Positions 10,400 to 22,199 of a stretch of 64,000 nucleotides of DNA are shown here, one piece after another. This stretch comes from Simmondsia chinensis (Eukaryota; Streptophyta; Magnoliopsida; Caryophyllales; Simmondsiaceae). The stretch is taken from the NCBI GenBank assembly GCA_018398585.1, contig JAGTTD010000010.1:1815501-1879500 (forward strand), read 5' to 3'. Position 1 is the stretch's first letter; each line of letters begins with the position of its first letter. The position numbers and the translations under genes are program-made. The notes beneath the pieces were generated by a model. It was not told the DNA's origin. It made no database searches and was given only the letters and a program-made list of their open reading frames with translations.

Positions 10400-12687
10400 T
10401 CATTGTTGACACAGTGTTGGGCCGGTCCACTTTCAACTTGACCCAGAGAATCTTTGCTCCTCTTAGCCCATTAGTGTTGGGCCTTGTTCCGAATTGATCC
10501 AGCCTAATTTCCTATCAAGATTGTCAAATAATAATTAATCTGGCCCAAGCAAAATCAAATTCCGATTGAGGTTTTCCATTTGTTTAAATGGCAGAAATGG
10601 TTCCACCTTATAATATACCTTATTTGTTTCGAAAGAAATCATTTTTTGCGAATCATCCCGTACTAACTAGATTCTTGAAAGTAACGAGATTCTTTGCTCA
10701 TTTTGTTCATGTAGCAGTGAATTGTACAAACATCTTTTTCTTACTTTTGGGACCATATTGAGATGGTGGGACTCGCATTCCCGTGCCCAAGCAATTTGAG
10801 GGCCTCTTCCAACAGTGGAAATTTTCCTTCTTCAAATGTTCGACCAAGAAAGCCTAACTTATGTCATTCTTTGCCATCTTTAATGCAATTTAGGATTCTA
10901 GAAATGCCTTCATTTTCAAAGACTCTTCACTTGATCGGGATTGCATATATATGGTAAGATTGAGGATCATCACTTGGTTCTAAAACTTAGTTCTTTGCCC
11001 TGACATCTCCATCCATTATTGCATGGAGAATCCTCAAAGATTAACATCCACAGGCACTTCTAGACCCTGCAAAATCTGTCTACAACGAACCCCTTAGATT
11101 CGGACAATACTGATTATAACTATATACTGATTATAGCTAGACTCTGATTAGTTTTATCCCCTCTAATATCTAGTTGTAGTCAATTCCATCACGAACAATA
11201 TTCAAAGCTAGGCCGTCGTAGATCAGGCTTTGAGCATGATGCACAATTCAGACTTTCATCCTCGTATTACTTACATAAAAAAAAATAGATTGCGCCTTTC
11301 ATAGCGTTGAAGCATCATAGGATTTGGGTTACTTTAACCCTAAAACTTTGTAAGTTTCGATTTGACTTGAAAGTCATTCAGACTCATATTTGACTTTTGC
11401 TCGCCTGCCGGCTATTTGCAGAGGCAAATCGACACTTTTCTTTAAACCAGCCACATCCCGACTTAATCTTAATAATCGGGTTCCTCTTTATACTAGCAAC
11501 AATAATTCACACGGGATTGTGAATGCCCCTATTGAGAGGTCCCCATCTTCTAAGTAAGACCGTGCGTATATCGCACTAATATTTTAATACTGTATGGTCC
11601 CGCTGTTCTAAGTTTTTATTTTCCGATACACTATATAGAGAAGTACACGGGGCTCAGTCTTTATTACAATAACAACTTTATCCACCTAGACATTCTTAAA
11701 GACTTGTCTACCGTGACTCACTGAGGTTCATATATATCGCTTCAGCCCTTTTCATGCTTTATGGGATTTATCTTTAGATGCATTATGTGAACACAGACGA
11801 GAAGTAATAAGGGGGAAAAGAACAAAAAACCTTGATGAAGATAAAACAATTTTTATGCCGAGATTTGCATAGATTGAGGTTTGGCGGGCCCCGACGACAC
11901 CCGGTGGGACCGGGTACGAACAGTGCCTTTCAGCCACAAGAAACAATGGATGGCTGCTGTGAAGTTACGTGCATTTCTTTGGTATTTCGCGTTTGAATCG
12001 CCAGAGGGTCTTGGACCCACCTTACATGCACAAATGTCAAAAAATATTTAGAAAACACTGACATGATATTTACTGTATATATACAAGAAATAATATGTTT
12101 TGAAAAAGAGAACGAGAACGACAATGTGTTTAAACATGTTAAATATTTGATAACTGTAGTCAAAATTCGGGCAAAGGATCAAGGTAAAAAGTGCAAGTTT
12201 TTAAACAAAGAGAGCGAAACTCACAACAAAAAGGCAAAGGAAGAACTCGAAAGTACAAAACTGTGATCAACATATTGCACACAACGGACAACTTAGAGGC
12301 TCGCTAGAAAATGAACATTCAAAAGCCGATCAATGACAAAATTCTAGAATCATTAAACTTGGACAGATAGACAATGAGAGGAAACTACCATGCAGTAGTC
12401 AAATTATACTACAAGATGATCATACAACCAGCACCAAAAAAGACAAACATGCTCCCAAAACAAAAACAAGACCCGAAACTTCGAAAAGCCTCTTCAACCA
12501 AACGAACGCAACTCACGGAGCCTAATTAGAGCGTATACTTCATAATCGGATGATAAGAGGGAGTGATTAGATGAGAAGATGATGTGTCGACTGTAAAGAT
12601 GGCGTGGCATGGATAAGGAAGTCAAAGCTCTTCTTGTTTTTTTTTTTTTTTTTTTTTTTTAAACGACATGTTGCCCTTTTGTTTTTT
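10400..12687. other. Intergenic sequence without recognisable gene
   Basis: No coding frame longer than about 77 codons and no match I can name. A T run of 24 (about 12639-12662) could be a reversed poly(A) tail of a decayed retroposon lying to its right or left. A short GC-rich patch lies at 11881-11935. Confidence 0.45.
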
Positions 12688-13228
12688 TAGGCTTTTTTTA
12701 CTAAAAATCACCTACATTTTCGGTGCAGTTTGAGAAAATCACCTAACTTTTCTAGTTTTTCAAAGTTACACCTCAACTTTTCAAAAAATTTTCAATGTCG
12801 CACCTAATGCTACAACTGTTAACTTTTCATCAAATGAAACGCTGCGTTTTAGAGTATAATTGCATCAAAACCCCAAGTTTAACTGAATTTAATTAAATTA
12901 TATTAAGTAATGTATTTTTTAAATAACAATATTACCCTTCACGTCTGAATTTGTAAAATTGTTAAGGGTTTGGAGCGCTGCTACAATCTTTTGCCACTAA
13001 AAAAATTTAGAAATATTTTCTAGTTGTGAAATTGTTTATAATTCATTGATAAAAAGCAAGTTTTATTGAGGGTAGTTTAGTAATTTCATATTTATTTTAA
13101 CGAAAAGTTAACAGTGTCAACATTGGGTGTGACTTTGAAAAATTAAAGAAGTGAAGTGATTTTCTGAAACCGCACCTAAAATATGGGTGGTTTTCAGATA
13201 AAAAAAAAAGAGAACCTTTTTTTAAACA
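12688..13228. mobile_element. MITE family B, copy 1
   Basis: The left arm (AAAAATCACCTACATTTTCG, then CACCTAACTTTTCTAG) and right arm (GTGATTTTCTGAAACCGCAC, then ATGGGTGGTTTTCAG) are inverted copies of each other. Paired inner blocks (CACCTCAACTTTTC; GTTAACAGTGTC) complete a long imperfect palindrome. The copy at 58777-59478 has the same arms. Confidence 0.7.
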
Positions 13229-13505
13229 GGTTCATTGTATGTTCTTTTTGTTTTGTTTTTCTCAAACATAGTATCCCTTTTTAGTTATTTTTTTAAATGC
13301 ATAAAAAGCTTAGGGAGAGTAGAATAGTATAATATAGTATAAAAAGTTTAATCATAAAAATTATTAACGTTAACAATTAAGACTTTAGTAACTACAACCC
13401 AAAATACGAAGCCTCAAGCGGTTACTTAGATTGGTTGGGGTTACGTCCGACCATCTGTGTGACTATCAACCTCTGATCCCGTACTAGCACATGTTGCATA
13501 GAAAT

Positions 13506-13620
13506 GCGATGCCGGTCTCCAGTTTGCCCTAATAGTTGGAATGGTAGTTGTCCAAAATCCGGGACGTGGCTTCAAATTCCGCATTCCCCTTCCCTACACT
13601 TTACCAGTGTAAAAAAAATA
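13506..13620 (+). mobile_element. Short tRNA-type SINE (115 bp) with 14-bp target duplication
   Basis: It is bounded by ATGTTGCATAGAAA on both sides (13492-13505 and 13621-13634). The insert has an A-box-like block (TAGTTGGAATGGTAG), a B-box-like block (GTGGCTTCAAATTCCGC) and a short poly(A) end. No ORF. Confidence 0.75.
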
Positions 13621-13651
13621 ATGTTGCATAGAAAAATGACATCAAATATTT

Positions 13652-13815
13652 ATCCCCCCGGGCTTTGTCTCAGCGATAGAGTATTGCTTTAGGCCAAAAG
13701 GCCTGGATTTCGATTCCCCCCTTGAATCTCTCCTCGAGAAATCCTTGACTTAACTCACTTCTATGGTGTGTTATGATTTGGGGTTTACCGGATAACCGGA
13801 TTCCTCGATAGCAAA
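13652..13815 (+). mobile_element. tRNA-derived SINE
   Basis: A tRNA-like head has an A box (TCTCAGCGATAGAGTATTGC) and a B box (GGATTTCGATTCCCC), followed by a body containing TTTACCGGATAACCGG and a short A-rich end. Imperfect flanking repeats GACATCAAA and GATATCAAA (about 13638 and 13819) are the likely target duplication. Confidence 0.7.
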
Positions 13816-14045
13816 AAGGATATCAAAATTTTTTGATAATATAGAAATTTTTTTAAAAAATTATATGAAATAATATTAAATATTAATTGGATACTTTATT
13901 ATCACCATTAAATTCACACCCAATATCTGTTCAAAAAATAAATTCACGCCCAATAGCCTTACAATAATATATATATATATACCCAATCGAATTTAATGCC
14001 GTACAGAGCTATTTATACAGTTTGGTAGTTGAAAGAACTCAAAAG

Positions 14046-14054
14046 CCAAAATTA
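14046..14054. repeat. 9-bp target duplication, left copy (MULE)
   Basis: CCAAAATTA, repeated at 18365-18373 on the other side of the element. A 9-bp duplication is the hallmark of Mutator-like transposition. Confidence 0.9.
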
Positions 14055-14350
14055 GAATAAATTACCAAAGTGACACCTTTTGCAAAAAAAAATACCAAAA
14101 TGGCATAGTTGAAAAAATATTTACCAAAATGACACACCTTACTGTAGCGTCAATAGGAAACGCCGTTTGAAACGGCGTTCGTTGAGCAGTGGTTTACGTT
14201 ACCTAACGGCGTCCCACACACGTCGGTGTACGCACCTCTGTCATTAGAAACGGAAAAAATTTAGTAATAATAGATTATTTAATGTATAAAGTAATAAAAA
14301 AGGAAAAAATGCACTGTAATAATAAATTACAAAAAAATAAATAACGTAAG

Positions 14351-16591
14351 TTATGGTACAAAACGTGACGTCGATCTACGACGAGGTTCACCACGATGCT
14401 GTGAGGGTGAACCTTCCATATGAACTGAAAAACTATATCGCGGACGTTCACGTGTACTTCCTTCTGGAGGTTCACCACGATGCTGTGAGGGTGAACCTTC
14501 CATATGAACTGAAAAACTATGTCGCGGACATTCACGTGTACTTCCTTCTGGAGGGTCACCACGATGCTGTGAGGGTGGAGCACCAAATGAACGGTAGTCA
14601 AACTCTTCTTCTTGCATAGCCTGTTCAAATTGATGTCGTTCACCTGCAACATCTATTGCAGTACTGCAAGCAGTTAGTCATTCTGTAGGTACAGACTCTA
14701 CAGTGTGGCCAACAGTATTACGTATCCTTTGAACTGCCATTTTAGCATGCTTTTTAAGAACATCGACCTAGAAAATAGTACATTCAAATGTTAACGAAAC
14801 ATATTGTGGAATAAGTAAAGAGACAAATGTTGTAAAAGTGCTTACTACACGTTGAATTTGGTTGCCACTTGGATCATAACGAAGCCGTGATGGACGCTGA
14901 ACATGCACTTCACGCCGTACTATATAACGCCTAGTGATAGAGTTGTACCAACACATGTAATCTGTAGGCGATGTAGGAGGGTGATGTATGTTGGCGATAT
15001 AATCCATTCGTGTGTTCCATACCTCAATCCAGTTCGAATGGTAGACCTCCCAATTCTCGTCCCACCTGCCCGAACGAGATGTATTGTGCAAGGAGTCAAG
15101 GGTGTCGATGTGATCCGGGATATGTTGCGTTAATCCAAACTGACGCAACACTCTATCAGGGCAATGCAGCTCTACAATGCCAAAGCATATTATTGGTCCC
15201 TGATATCGCCAGATATGACGACCCTCGACAAAAATCGCGGGCAAGGTGCTTAACCGAGATTGCCTGTAAGGCGTCCATTGAACCTAAGTGCAGGTAAAAT
15301 AACTTAGTTATTACATTAAATATTAACAATATGTAATTGTGTCTGTTTTTATGTATATACCTGATGTGGCTCTTGGATATCAAGTTGGTCCCTATAGAAG
15401 GATTGGCATTGCCTTGGATTCTCGCGGAATGTCAAGGACGCAACCCAGCTGATCAAGTACAAAATAAATTATTTTAATATATATATAATATTACATATAC
15501 ATTAAATCAAGATGTACAAAATATTTTCCCTTACTGAGATCCCAAAGGCGGCAACAGATCATTGACTGCAGGTGGAAGTGGACGGGGCGCGGATATAAAC
15601 GGTCGACCAATATGTAAATGTTCCCATGACCACAACTACACATGCAATGGCACATACGAATTAGGGATTTAATACATTAAAGAATTAAACATTAATATAA
15701 GTGACCGTTCATACCTGGAGCAATAAAACACACCCGCCGATTTGGGCGCGGCCTGCCATGCAACACTGGCACATTTGTCTGTATAGATTGGCAAGAACAG
15801 CTGACCCCCAGTTGTACTCACTACACCCCTCCATCGTCCCAAGCAAAGGAAGATAGACCATTGATGTCCAATTACCAGTGCTGTTGGTGAACAATAGGGA
15901 GCCGAACAAATTAAGGATGTAGCGTCTGGTGTGTTGTAACAGCACTTGCTCATCAGCGTAAGATGGGGGGGGGGGGGGGGGGGGGGCTTGTGCACAAAGT
16001 TGCGCCAACCATGTACTTCTTACTAGGCTGCCCTTTAATGCTGATTCTAGGGGGGCTACACCCAATAAATAATGACAGAGGTCCTGCCAATTGTAGGTAG
16101 TGCTACCAGTGACTGCTCGACCGTCTATACGTAGACCTAGTAAGACGGCAACATCCTGTAGTGTTGGTGTCATATCACCAACAAGTAGGTGGAATGTATG
16201 GGTCTCCCGCCTCCACCTCTCTAACAAAGCCCCAATCAATGCGTTATCAATCTGGATGTGACCTATTTGGGCCACTCCAATGAATCCACCTTGTACGACA
16301 TAAGGTCGTATTTGTGGGCGAAGGGTTGATGGATGGTGAATCCTCACCCTGATCTTATCATTGCCCTGTAACACAAAGACATTAAATATATTAATCAACT
16401 ATTTGAATAATTATAATTCAAAATTATATGACAAATATCGATTAATAGCATACCCTTTCATTCCAAACATCCTCTGATCGATGACGCTCCTGAAGACGCA
16501 ACACAGACCTGTCATCTGGACCTGAATTTTGCTCGCCATACGGAGCAGTCGAGGTCGAAGTCGAAGCATGTCCTCCTAGTGTTCTTACCAT
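14351..16591 (-). CDS. Plant mobile domain (PMD/MAIN-LIKE type) protein inside a MULE, six exons, C-terminal stop
   Basis: Splicing joins six exons in frame: 16591-16454, 16365-15715, 15635-15535, 15448-15361, 15283-14846 and 14767-14351. All have GT..AG borders. The product matches the plant mobile domain: HTFHLLVGDMTPTLQDVAVL, LLGLRIDGRAVTG, YILNLFGSLLFTNSTGNW, SAVLANLYRQM, then EPHQ-VQWTPYR, IWRYQGPIICFGIVELHCPD, DYMCWYNSITRRYI. Host members act in meristem maintenance and silencing; the family is also common in transposons. A TGA at 14678-14680 would end the protein at about 501 residues. The frame stays open past it for about 109 codons, including 28-residue repeats, so the TGA is probably acquired. 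The start Met at 16591 is the best guess; an upstream in-frame Met exists at 16645. The second exon contains a poly-Pro run from a 22-G tract. Confidence 0.82.
14385..14600 (-). repeat. 84-bp in-frame tandem repeat at the PMD gene 3' end
   Basis: Two and a half units spaced exactly 84 bp (starts near 14385, 14469, 14553) encode 28-residue repeats with SPSQHRGEPPEGSTRE and RYSFSVHME. The period is a multiple of three, so the frame is preserved. Confidence 0.9.
15965..15986. repeat. 22-base G homopolymer
   Basis: It encodes part of a poly-Pro stretch on the minus strand inside the PMD gene. The coding frame continues correctly on both sides. Confidence 0.95.
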
Positions 16592-17035
16592 ATCTCTAAA
16601 AAAACTGAAAATAGTAACCAATGGGCTAACAATAAAATTACACATATTACAACATTCTTATCAAGCACAACACAAGAAAGAAATTATATTTATTATTATT
16701 ATGTAATTACAAATTCGAATAATTTTAAAATAATCGTTATACATATAAAAAATAAAATTACATCCATAAATTGCTCAAAATATAGAATTTAAATATTTAC
16801 AAAATTTGTAATATATATAACTTTCTAATAATTATGTAGTCAATAATAAGTGAGTATTAATTGTGTTATATTACATTGAAATAAAACATAAATTTTATGA
16901 TATACTATTATATATAATATATTCTAGCAACCTCTTATTTAATATTATATTCATAAATATATTTTATAATATGCCATTATATATATTGTAATTATTACAT
17001 TAATATTACTAAACAAACCTAATAAAATATATTCT

Positions 17036-17453
17036 AGGGTAAATTACAGAAAACACTCCTGTCTTTTACTTCAAAAATAGAAAATTCCCTTACAAATAAA
17101 AGCACTCACAAAACCCCCTTACTTTTAAAAATTTATCACTTAACCCCCATGTAACTTATTTTTGACCATTTTGCCCTAATGTTTAATTTTATTTTTAGAA
17201 AAAAGTTTTATATTATTAGACAAAAATTCAATATTTTATATTTTTAGCAAAAATAAATTAAGAAAATTTTCAATATTAATAAAAATATAATTATTTTAAA
17301 ATTTTAAGAAAAAAATATTATGAGATAAAACATAATTTGGGGGCAAAGTGAAAAAATTTTCAAAAGTTAGGAGATTTAGTGAGTGATTTTATTTGAAAGG
17401 GGGTTTTCTATTTTTGAAGTAAAAGTCAATGAAATTTTCTGTAATTTACCTTA
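17036..17453. mobile_element. MITE family A, copy 1, nested in the MULE
   Basis: Termini GGGTAAATTACAGAAAA and TTTTCTGTAATTTACC are inverted repeats that extend inward (TTACTTCAAAAATAGAAAA pairs with TTTTCTATTTTTGAAGTAAA). Flanks share TATTCT on both sides. About 420 bp, no ORF. A second copy is at 52650-53133. Confidence 0.8.
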
Positions 17454-18449
17454 TATTCTATAATCATGTCAGATAATATTTTTTCTGACAATTCTTAATA
17501 TATATATATAAAATAAATTTACATCTCTAAAGTGCTCAAAATATAGAATTTAAATATCTACAAAATATTTTAAATACATAAAGGTATCACAACAGTTAAA
17601 ATTGCCATATAATTAAGTTTAACACAGAAAAATAATATAAGCTACAAAAAATTACGAATATATTGAAATATAACATAAAATATACAATTAATAATTTTTT
17701 CAGTATAATATTATTCAATATTATATTAACAAATAAATTTTTTAATTTGCTATTATATATATTATAATCACTATATTAACTTTACTAATCAATCTAATAA
17801 TATTACTATAATAACAAATTCCTATAAATAATATGACATTATAATATAAAAGTATTAACAAATTTAAAAATGACAATAATAACGACTTACATAACTGTGA
17901 AAATGAAGTGGAGATTGAAAGTTTTTTTTGAGAGGATAATAAGTTGAAAGATGTATTTATGTAATTGAGTGTTGTGAAAAATATTGAAGAAATTGGTGGT
18001 ATTTATAAAGGCAAAAGTGAAGATGAAGGGGATGAAGAAGATGAAAATGGAGGAAAAAGAGTAGGTCACGGGTTGAAGAAGAAGATGAAAATGGAGGGAA
18101 AAAAAGCAGGTCACGGATTCAAAAAGGGCAGTCACGGGTAGGCGTACGGAACGTCTATGGGACGCCGTTGCCGTTTCTAACGGCGTCCGTACGCTGTTTC
18201 TGACGGTGTCTGAAAGGTAACGTAAACCACCGCTCAACGAACGCCGTTTCAAATGGCGTTTCCTATTGAGGCTATAGTAAAGTGTGCCATTTTGGTAAAT
18301 ATTTTTTCAACTATGCCATTTTGGTAATTTTTTTTGCAAAAAGTGCCACTTTGGTAATTTATTCCCAAAATTAACAGTTGGCTTACCTGTCAGATATAGC
18401 CATTGATGGCTTACATGTCAGATAGGACTAGACGGGATGGTGACACTAA

Positions 18450-18985
18450 GACGGGTAGGATTAACGAACCGAACGTTCTATGAACTACTCGTGTTCGACA
18501 TTGATTAGGGCTCGTTCGTGTTTATTACGAGGGCTCAATAGCTTATCGAGTTGAGTTCGAGTAGGCTTGATAAGCTTTATGAGCCGAGTTCGAACAGGGG
18601 TTGGTTGGCTCACTAATGTTCATGAACAGTTTGATAAAGGCTCAATAAAAGCTCGTTAAGGGCTCGATATGAGCTCGTTAAGGGTTCGTTATGAGCTCTA
18701 TAACAGTTGGTATTGGTTAAAAAATGGTTCGATAAGGGCTCGATGATAACTTAAAAAGCTCGGCTCGTTAATAAGCTCGCTAGGATGCGAGCTTGTCTGG
18801 GTTTTAAACTCGATTGGACTCGGTAATGAGCTCGACTCAACTCGATAGCCTAACGAACTGAGCTGAGTGTCGAGCACACGATATTCTTATCGAACCGAGT
18901 TCAAACAAGGGTTAGATATGCTCGATAAGAGTTCGGCTCGAACTCGAGTTCGAAGAAGGGGGTGCTTGGCTTGTACTCCCACTGC
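18450..18985. mobile_element. hAT-type non-autonomous element, GAGCTCG-repeat family, copy 1
   Basis: The stretch is built from degenerate repeats of GCTCGTTAAGGGCTCGATA and its inverted form, with AACGAACCGAACG at one end. This subterminal repeat style is typical of small plant hAT elements. I could not place the exact ends. Confidence 0.5.
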
Positions 18986-19000
18986 ATCACAAACTCTCAC

Positions 19001-19735
19001 TAGAAGTGTAAATGAACTGAATGTTTAATGACCTCCTTGTGCTCGAAATCGATTATAGCTCATTCGTGTTCAACATGGGGGTTCGATAGATTATCAAGGT
19101 CAAGTAGGTTTGATAAGATTAACCAACTAAGTTTGAACATGGTGGTGCTTGGCTCGTTGACATTTATGAACAATTTGATAATGGCTCATTAGCTTGTTAA
19201 GAGCCCGTTAAAAGCTCATTAAGATCTGACTAACAGTTAATAGCTAAAAAATGGTTCGATAATTGTGCAAAAGTAACTAGAATAACTCGGTTCGATAGCA
19301 AGCTCGGATTGAAAACACGTTTGGCTCGGTTATTAGCTTGATATGACTAAATTTGTTCCGCTTGTTATAGCCTAATCGCGCCGATTCGAACTCAACATCA
19401 AACCAAGCCGTGCTCATTATTGAGCCAAATTGAACTCATAACAGAGCCGAGCTCACTTTCAAACTGAGCTATTTGTGTTATTATTGAGCCATTATTGAAC
19501 TAATTTTAAGCTAATACTATTTGTTAATGATCTCTACAAACTTCTAATGAGCTCTTATCAAGTCCACAACCAACTCTTATCAAGCCCTTAACAAGCTTTA
19601 ATCAAACTGTTCGCAAATATTAACAAGCCGAGCAGCCCCTTCTTTGAACTCGTCTCGATAAGCTTATTGAGCTTATTCAAACTCAGCTCGATAATCTATT
19701 AAACCTCCATAACGAACACGAACGAGCTATGGAGA
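19001..19735. mobile_element. hAT-type non-autonomous element, GAGCTCG-repeat family, copy 2
   Basis: It begins TAGAAGTGTAAATGAAC, a hAT-like terminus, and ends near ACGAACACGAACGAGCTATG. The two arms carry GAGCTCG-type repeats in opposite orientation. Confidence 0.55.
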
Positions 19736-19875
19736 ATGGTGTACAGGAATACCTGGTTGCAATAGTACATAAACGTAGTTATGGCGAAACAGAATTCTGT
19801 AGGGTCATAGTCCTTATTGTACAACATAAAATTATAATATCAAGTTAAAAAAGGTAATTGAGGACAAAGAAAAGC

Positions 19876-20805
19876 AAATCAAATGGTACAAACGATCACC
19901 TTTGTCCAATTTTGTGGACACAAACAAGTCACAACTATTACCACATTGTATCGTGTTAGTAAAATACAGTACGAAAATTAAATAAGATTTAATATATATG
20001 TGCATTATTCGGTTATATATCTGAAAGTTTTTGTCAAAACTTTGTTGGCTTTTTTTTTTCCGATAAATTGTGACAAAGTTGCTAAATAAGCCGGCCACTA
20101 GCTAGACAAGGCCAAAGTCCTACCGCAACAGTACGGGGAACAAAAGCAACAAACACAAAATAAGAAAACAGGAACAAAAACGCTCTCCCCAAGACACAAC
20201 ACAACAACCAACAGGCACAGGACCAGACAAGACGCGGGGACAAGAAACAACGGCGTGCGCAGAACCAACATACACAGTGATCCGAGTTGAAGAAGAACCA
20301 GAAGTTCAGCACAAGACCCTGGAATGGGACTGAAGCCACACCCCACACCGAACCCATATCATTGGGCAAGAATGTCTGTCACCATAGCCGGGTCAAAACC
20401 ATCAACTTTGTTGGCTTATAAATGCAGAAGATAGTGCTATGGCTACAAGAGTGGTGGCAGAAATATAATATATGGTAAAGATCCACGTAGATTGATTTCA
20501 AATGGTACGAAAAATCACCTTTGTCCAATTTCGTGGACACAAACAAGTGACAAGTATTACCACACTGTGTCGTGTTAGTAAAATATGGTACGAAAATTAA
20601 ATAGGATTTAATATATATGTGTATTATTCGTTTATATATATATATATATATATATGAAAGTTTTAGTCAAAACTTTGTTGGCTTATAAACATAGAAGATA
20701 GTGCTAGCTACAAGAGTGGTGCCCGTCTCCTTACGGATGTCCTAAGCCTCGCTTTGGTTGAGTGGCATATCTTATATATATATATATATATAGTAAAGAC
20801 CAAGG
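19876..20805. repeat. Tandem duplication of a unit of about 270 bp, one unit interrupted by a SINE
   Basis: The block CACCTTTGTCCAATTT.GTGG, then GTCGTGTTAGTAAAATA, AAACTTTGTTGGCTTATAAA and GAAGATAGTGCTA occurs at 19896-20490 and again at 20514-20810. After removing the SINE at 20052-20403 the spacing is about 270 bp. The second unit has a short extra piece at about 20731-20770 and a TA run. Confidence 0.75.
20052..20403 (-). mobile_element. Poly(A) retroposon family P, copy 1 (352 bp)
   Basis: It is flanked by a perfect 14-bp duplication, AACTTTGTTGGCTT (20038-20051 and 20404-20417). In sense it starts GATGGTTTTGACCCGGC and ends TTTGTCACAATTTATCGG plus poly(A). The copy at 44617-44980 starts and ends at the same positions, so the 5' end is defined, as in a SINE. 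It has no real ORF. Its head is not obviously tRNA- or 5S-like. Confidence 0.8.
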
Positions 20806-20819
20806 TAGATTGATTTCAA

Positions 20820-21094
20820 ATTCCGTCCACAGATCTTGCCCCAGACCTAGATCGACTGTATCATATTCTGGTGCTCATTCTAATGCCTCATCTACTCAGA
20901 TTAGATCCTGGTCTAGAATGCACACTCCCCGTGCTCCATAGTTCTCTTTGTAGATTTCGCGCTCTTAGCATAAGAATTTTCTTTTTGATTTGTAATTTCT
21001 TTTTGTTGCTTGTTTTTTGATGTAGTCACTTTTTGAGACTATCTCTTATGTACCTTCGATGATTTTTTCCCACTTAATTATTAAAAAAAAAAGT
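20820..21094 (+). mobile_element. Decayed poly(A) retroposon
   Basis: A T- and C-rich sequence ends in an A run at 21082-21092. Part of it (GATCTTGCCCCAGACCTAG, CTCATTCTAATGCCTC) resembles 29410-29700. It may be a 5'-truncated LINE 3' end or a SINE. Confidence 0.35.
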
Positions 21095-21099
21095 TTGAC

Positions 21100-21342
21100 G
21101 GTGCATTGGGTTGGTGGGCTGCCGGTTTTCTTCATTGGCTATTGATGCTGCAGGTACGAGGTTGTGCCCCATTTTGGCTAAGTTTTGGTGTCAGGACTCT
21201 GGTATCATTCTATCTTATTGTTTTGCATTGAGTATTATTTGTTTTTTGTTGGATATTTCATTTTTGTTGTTTGTTCTCTTTTGTTTCCCGAGACCCTACT
21301 TTGCACTCGCAGCTCTTGCTCATTAGTTATCGGAAAAAAATC
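21100..21342 (+). mobile_element. Poly(A) retroposon, family P-like
   Basis: A G/T-rich sequence ends AGTTATCGGAAAAAAA, the same terminal motif as family P. The 71-codon ORF inside has no recognisable domain. Confidence 0.4.
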
Positions 21343-21521
21343 AATAATTTGAGAGTTATATTCAATTATCGTTTATTTATTAATTAATAGTAGGGCCAGA
21401 CAAGCATGCAATACATGGTCTTGGTTAGTCGCCGCTGGAAATGCAAACGTAAACGCGTCTTTGCCGCTGGAAATGACGGAAACAACAGCGTTTTTGCACA
21501 TGGAAAATTATGCATCATCGA

Positions 21522-22081
21522 TAGGGTGCAAACGAACAGAATATTTAGTAAACTATTCATATTTAAAATTAATTAGGGCTCGTTCGTGTTCATTATGAGA
21601 GCTCGATAGCTTATCGAGTTGAGTTTGAGCAGGCTCGATAAACTTAATGAGTTGAGTTTGAAAAGGGGGTGTTTGGGTTGTTAACATTCGCAAACAGTTT
21701 CATAAGAGCTTGTTAAGGGGCTCAATAAAAGCTCTTTAAAACCTAACTAAAGGCTCGTTAAGAGCTTGTTAACAGTTAATACTAGCACGAAACTGGCTGG
21801 ACAGTAACTTGAAAAGCTTTGCTTGGTAGCGAGTTCGACTCACTAGCAAGTTCGGCTCGGTTTTAAGCTCGATAAAGAAGCTTGTCTTGGCTCAATAAAA
21901 ATCTCGACTCAACAAGATAACTGTAATGAGCTGAGCCGAGCCGAGCCTACTATCGAACCCCTCAAACAAGGTTTGGAAACGCTCGACAAGAGCTCCGCTC
22001 GTACTCGAGCTTGATAAGCCTTATTGAGCTCGAGTTCGAAAAAGGGAATGTTCGGCTCGACTCGGCTCGTTTACACACCTA
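21522..22081. mobile_element. hAT-type non-autonomous element, GAGCTCG-repeat family, copy 3
   Basis: Termini TAGGGTGCAAACGAAC and CGGCTCGTTTACACACCTA are inverted repeats of hAT type. Subterminal GAGCTCG-like repeats fill both arms. Flanking bases share only ATCA, so the 8-bp duplication has decayed. Confidence 0.65.
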
Positions 22082-22199
22082 ATCACAAGATCGGTCCTGC
22101 ATTTCGGAACCTCAAAATAAAATACCAAATGGGGTCCTTCATATACAGGAAATTATAATAACTGTGACCATAAAATTTACGGATATTAAAAATTGATAC

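Larger units (their letters stand above)
14055..18364. mobile_element. Mutator-like element (4310 bp) carrying a plant mobile domain gene
   Basis: Terminal inverted repeats of about 190 bp start GAATAAATTACCAAAGTG. They include TACCAAAATGGCATAGTTG and the palindromic block AACGCCGTTTGAAACGGCG near 14160, and reappear inverted at 18175-18364 (CGCCGTTTCAAATGGCG). A perfect 9-bp duplication, CCAAAATTA, flanks the element. Inside are a multi-exon plant mobile domain gene on the minus strand and a nested MITE (17036-17453). I found no transposase, so movement would depend on one supplied elsewhere. The remainder (16600-17880) is AT-rich and non-coding. Confidence 0.9.

Noticed and set aside
9750..10409. 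Plus-strand Gly/Trp/Val-rich ORFs of 134-219 codons
   Set aside because: They are readings of the (TGG)n tract and its flanks, opposite to the LINE 5' region, with no domain.
14353..14619. Plus-strand ORF over the 84-bp repeats
   Set aside because: The repeats are coding on the minus strand within the PMD frame; the plus ORF is a shadow.
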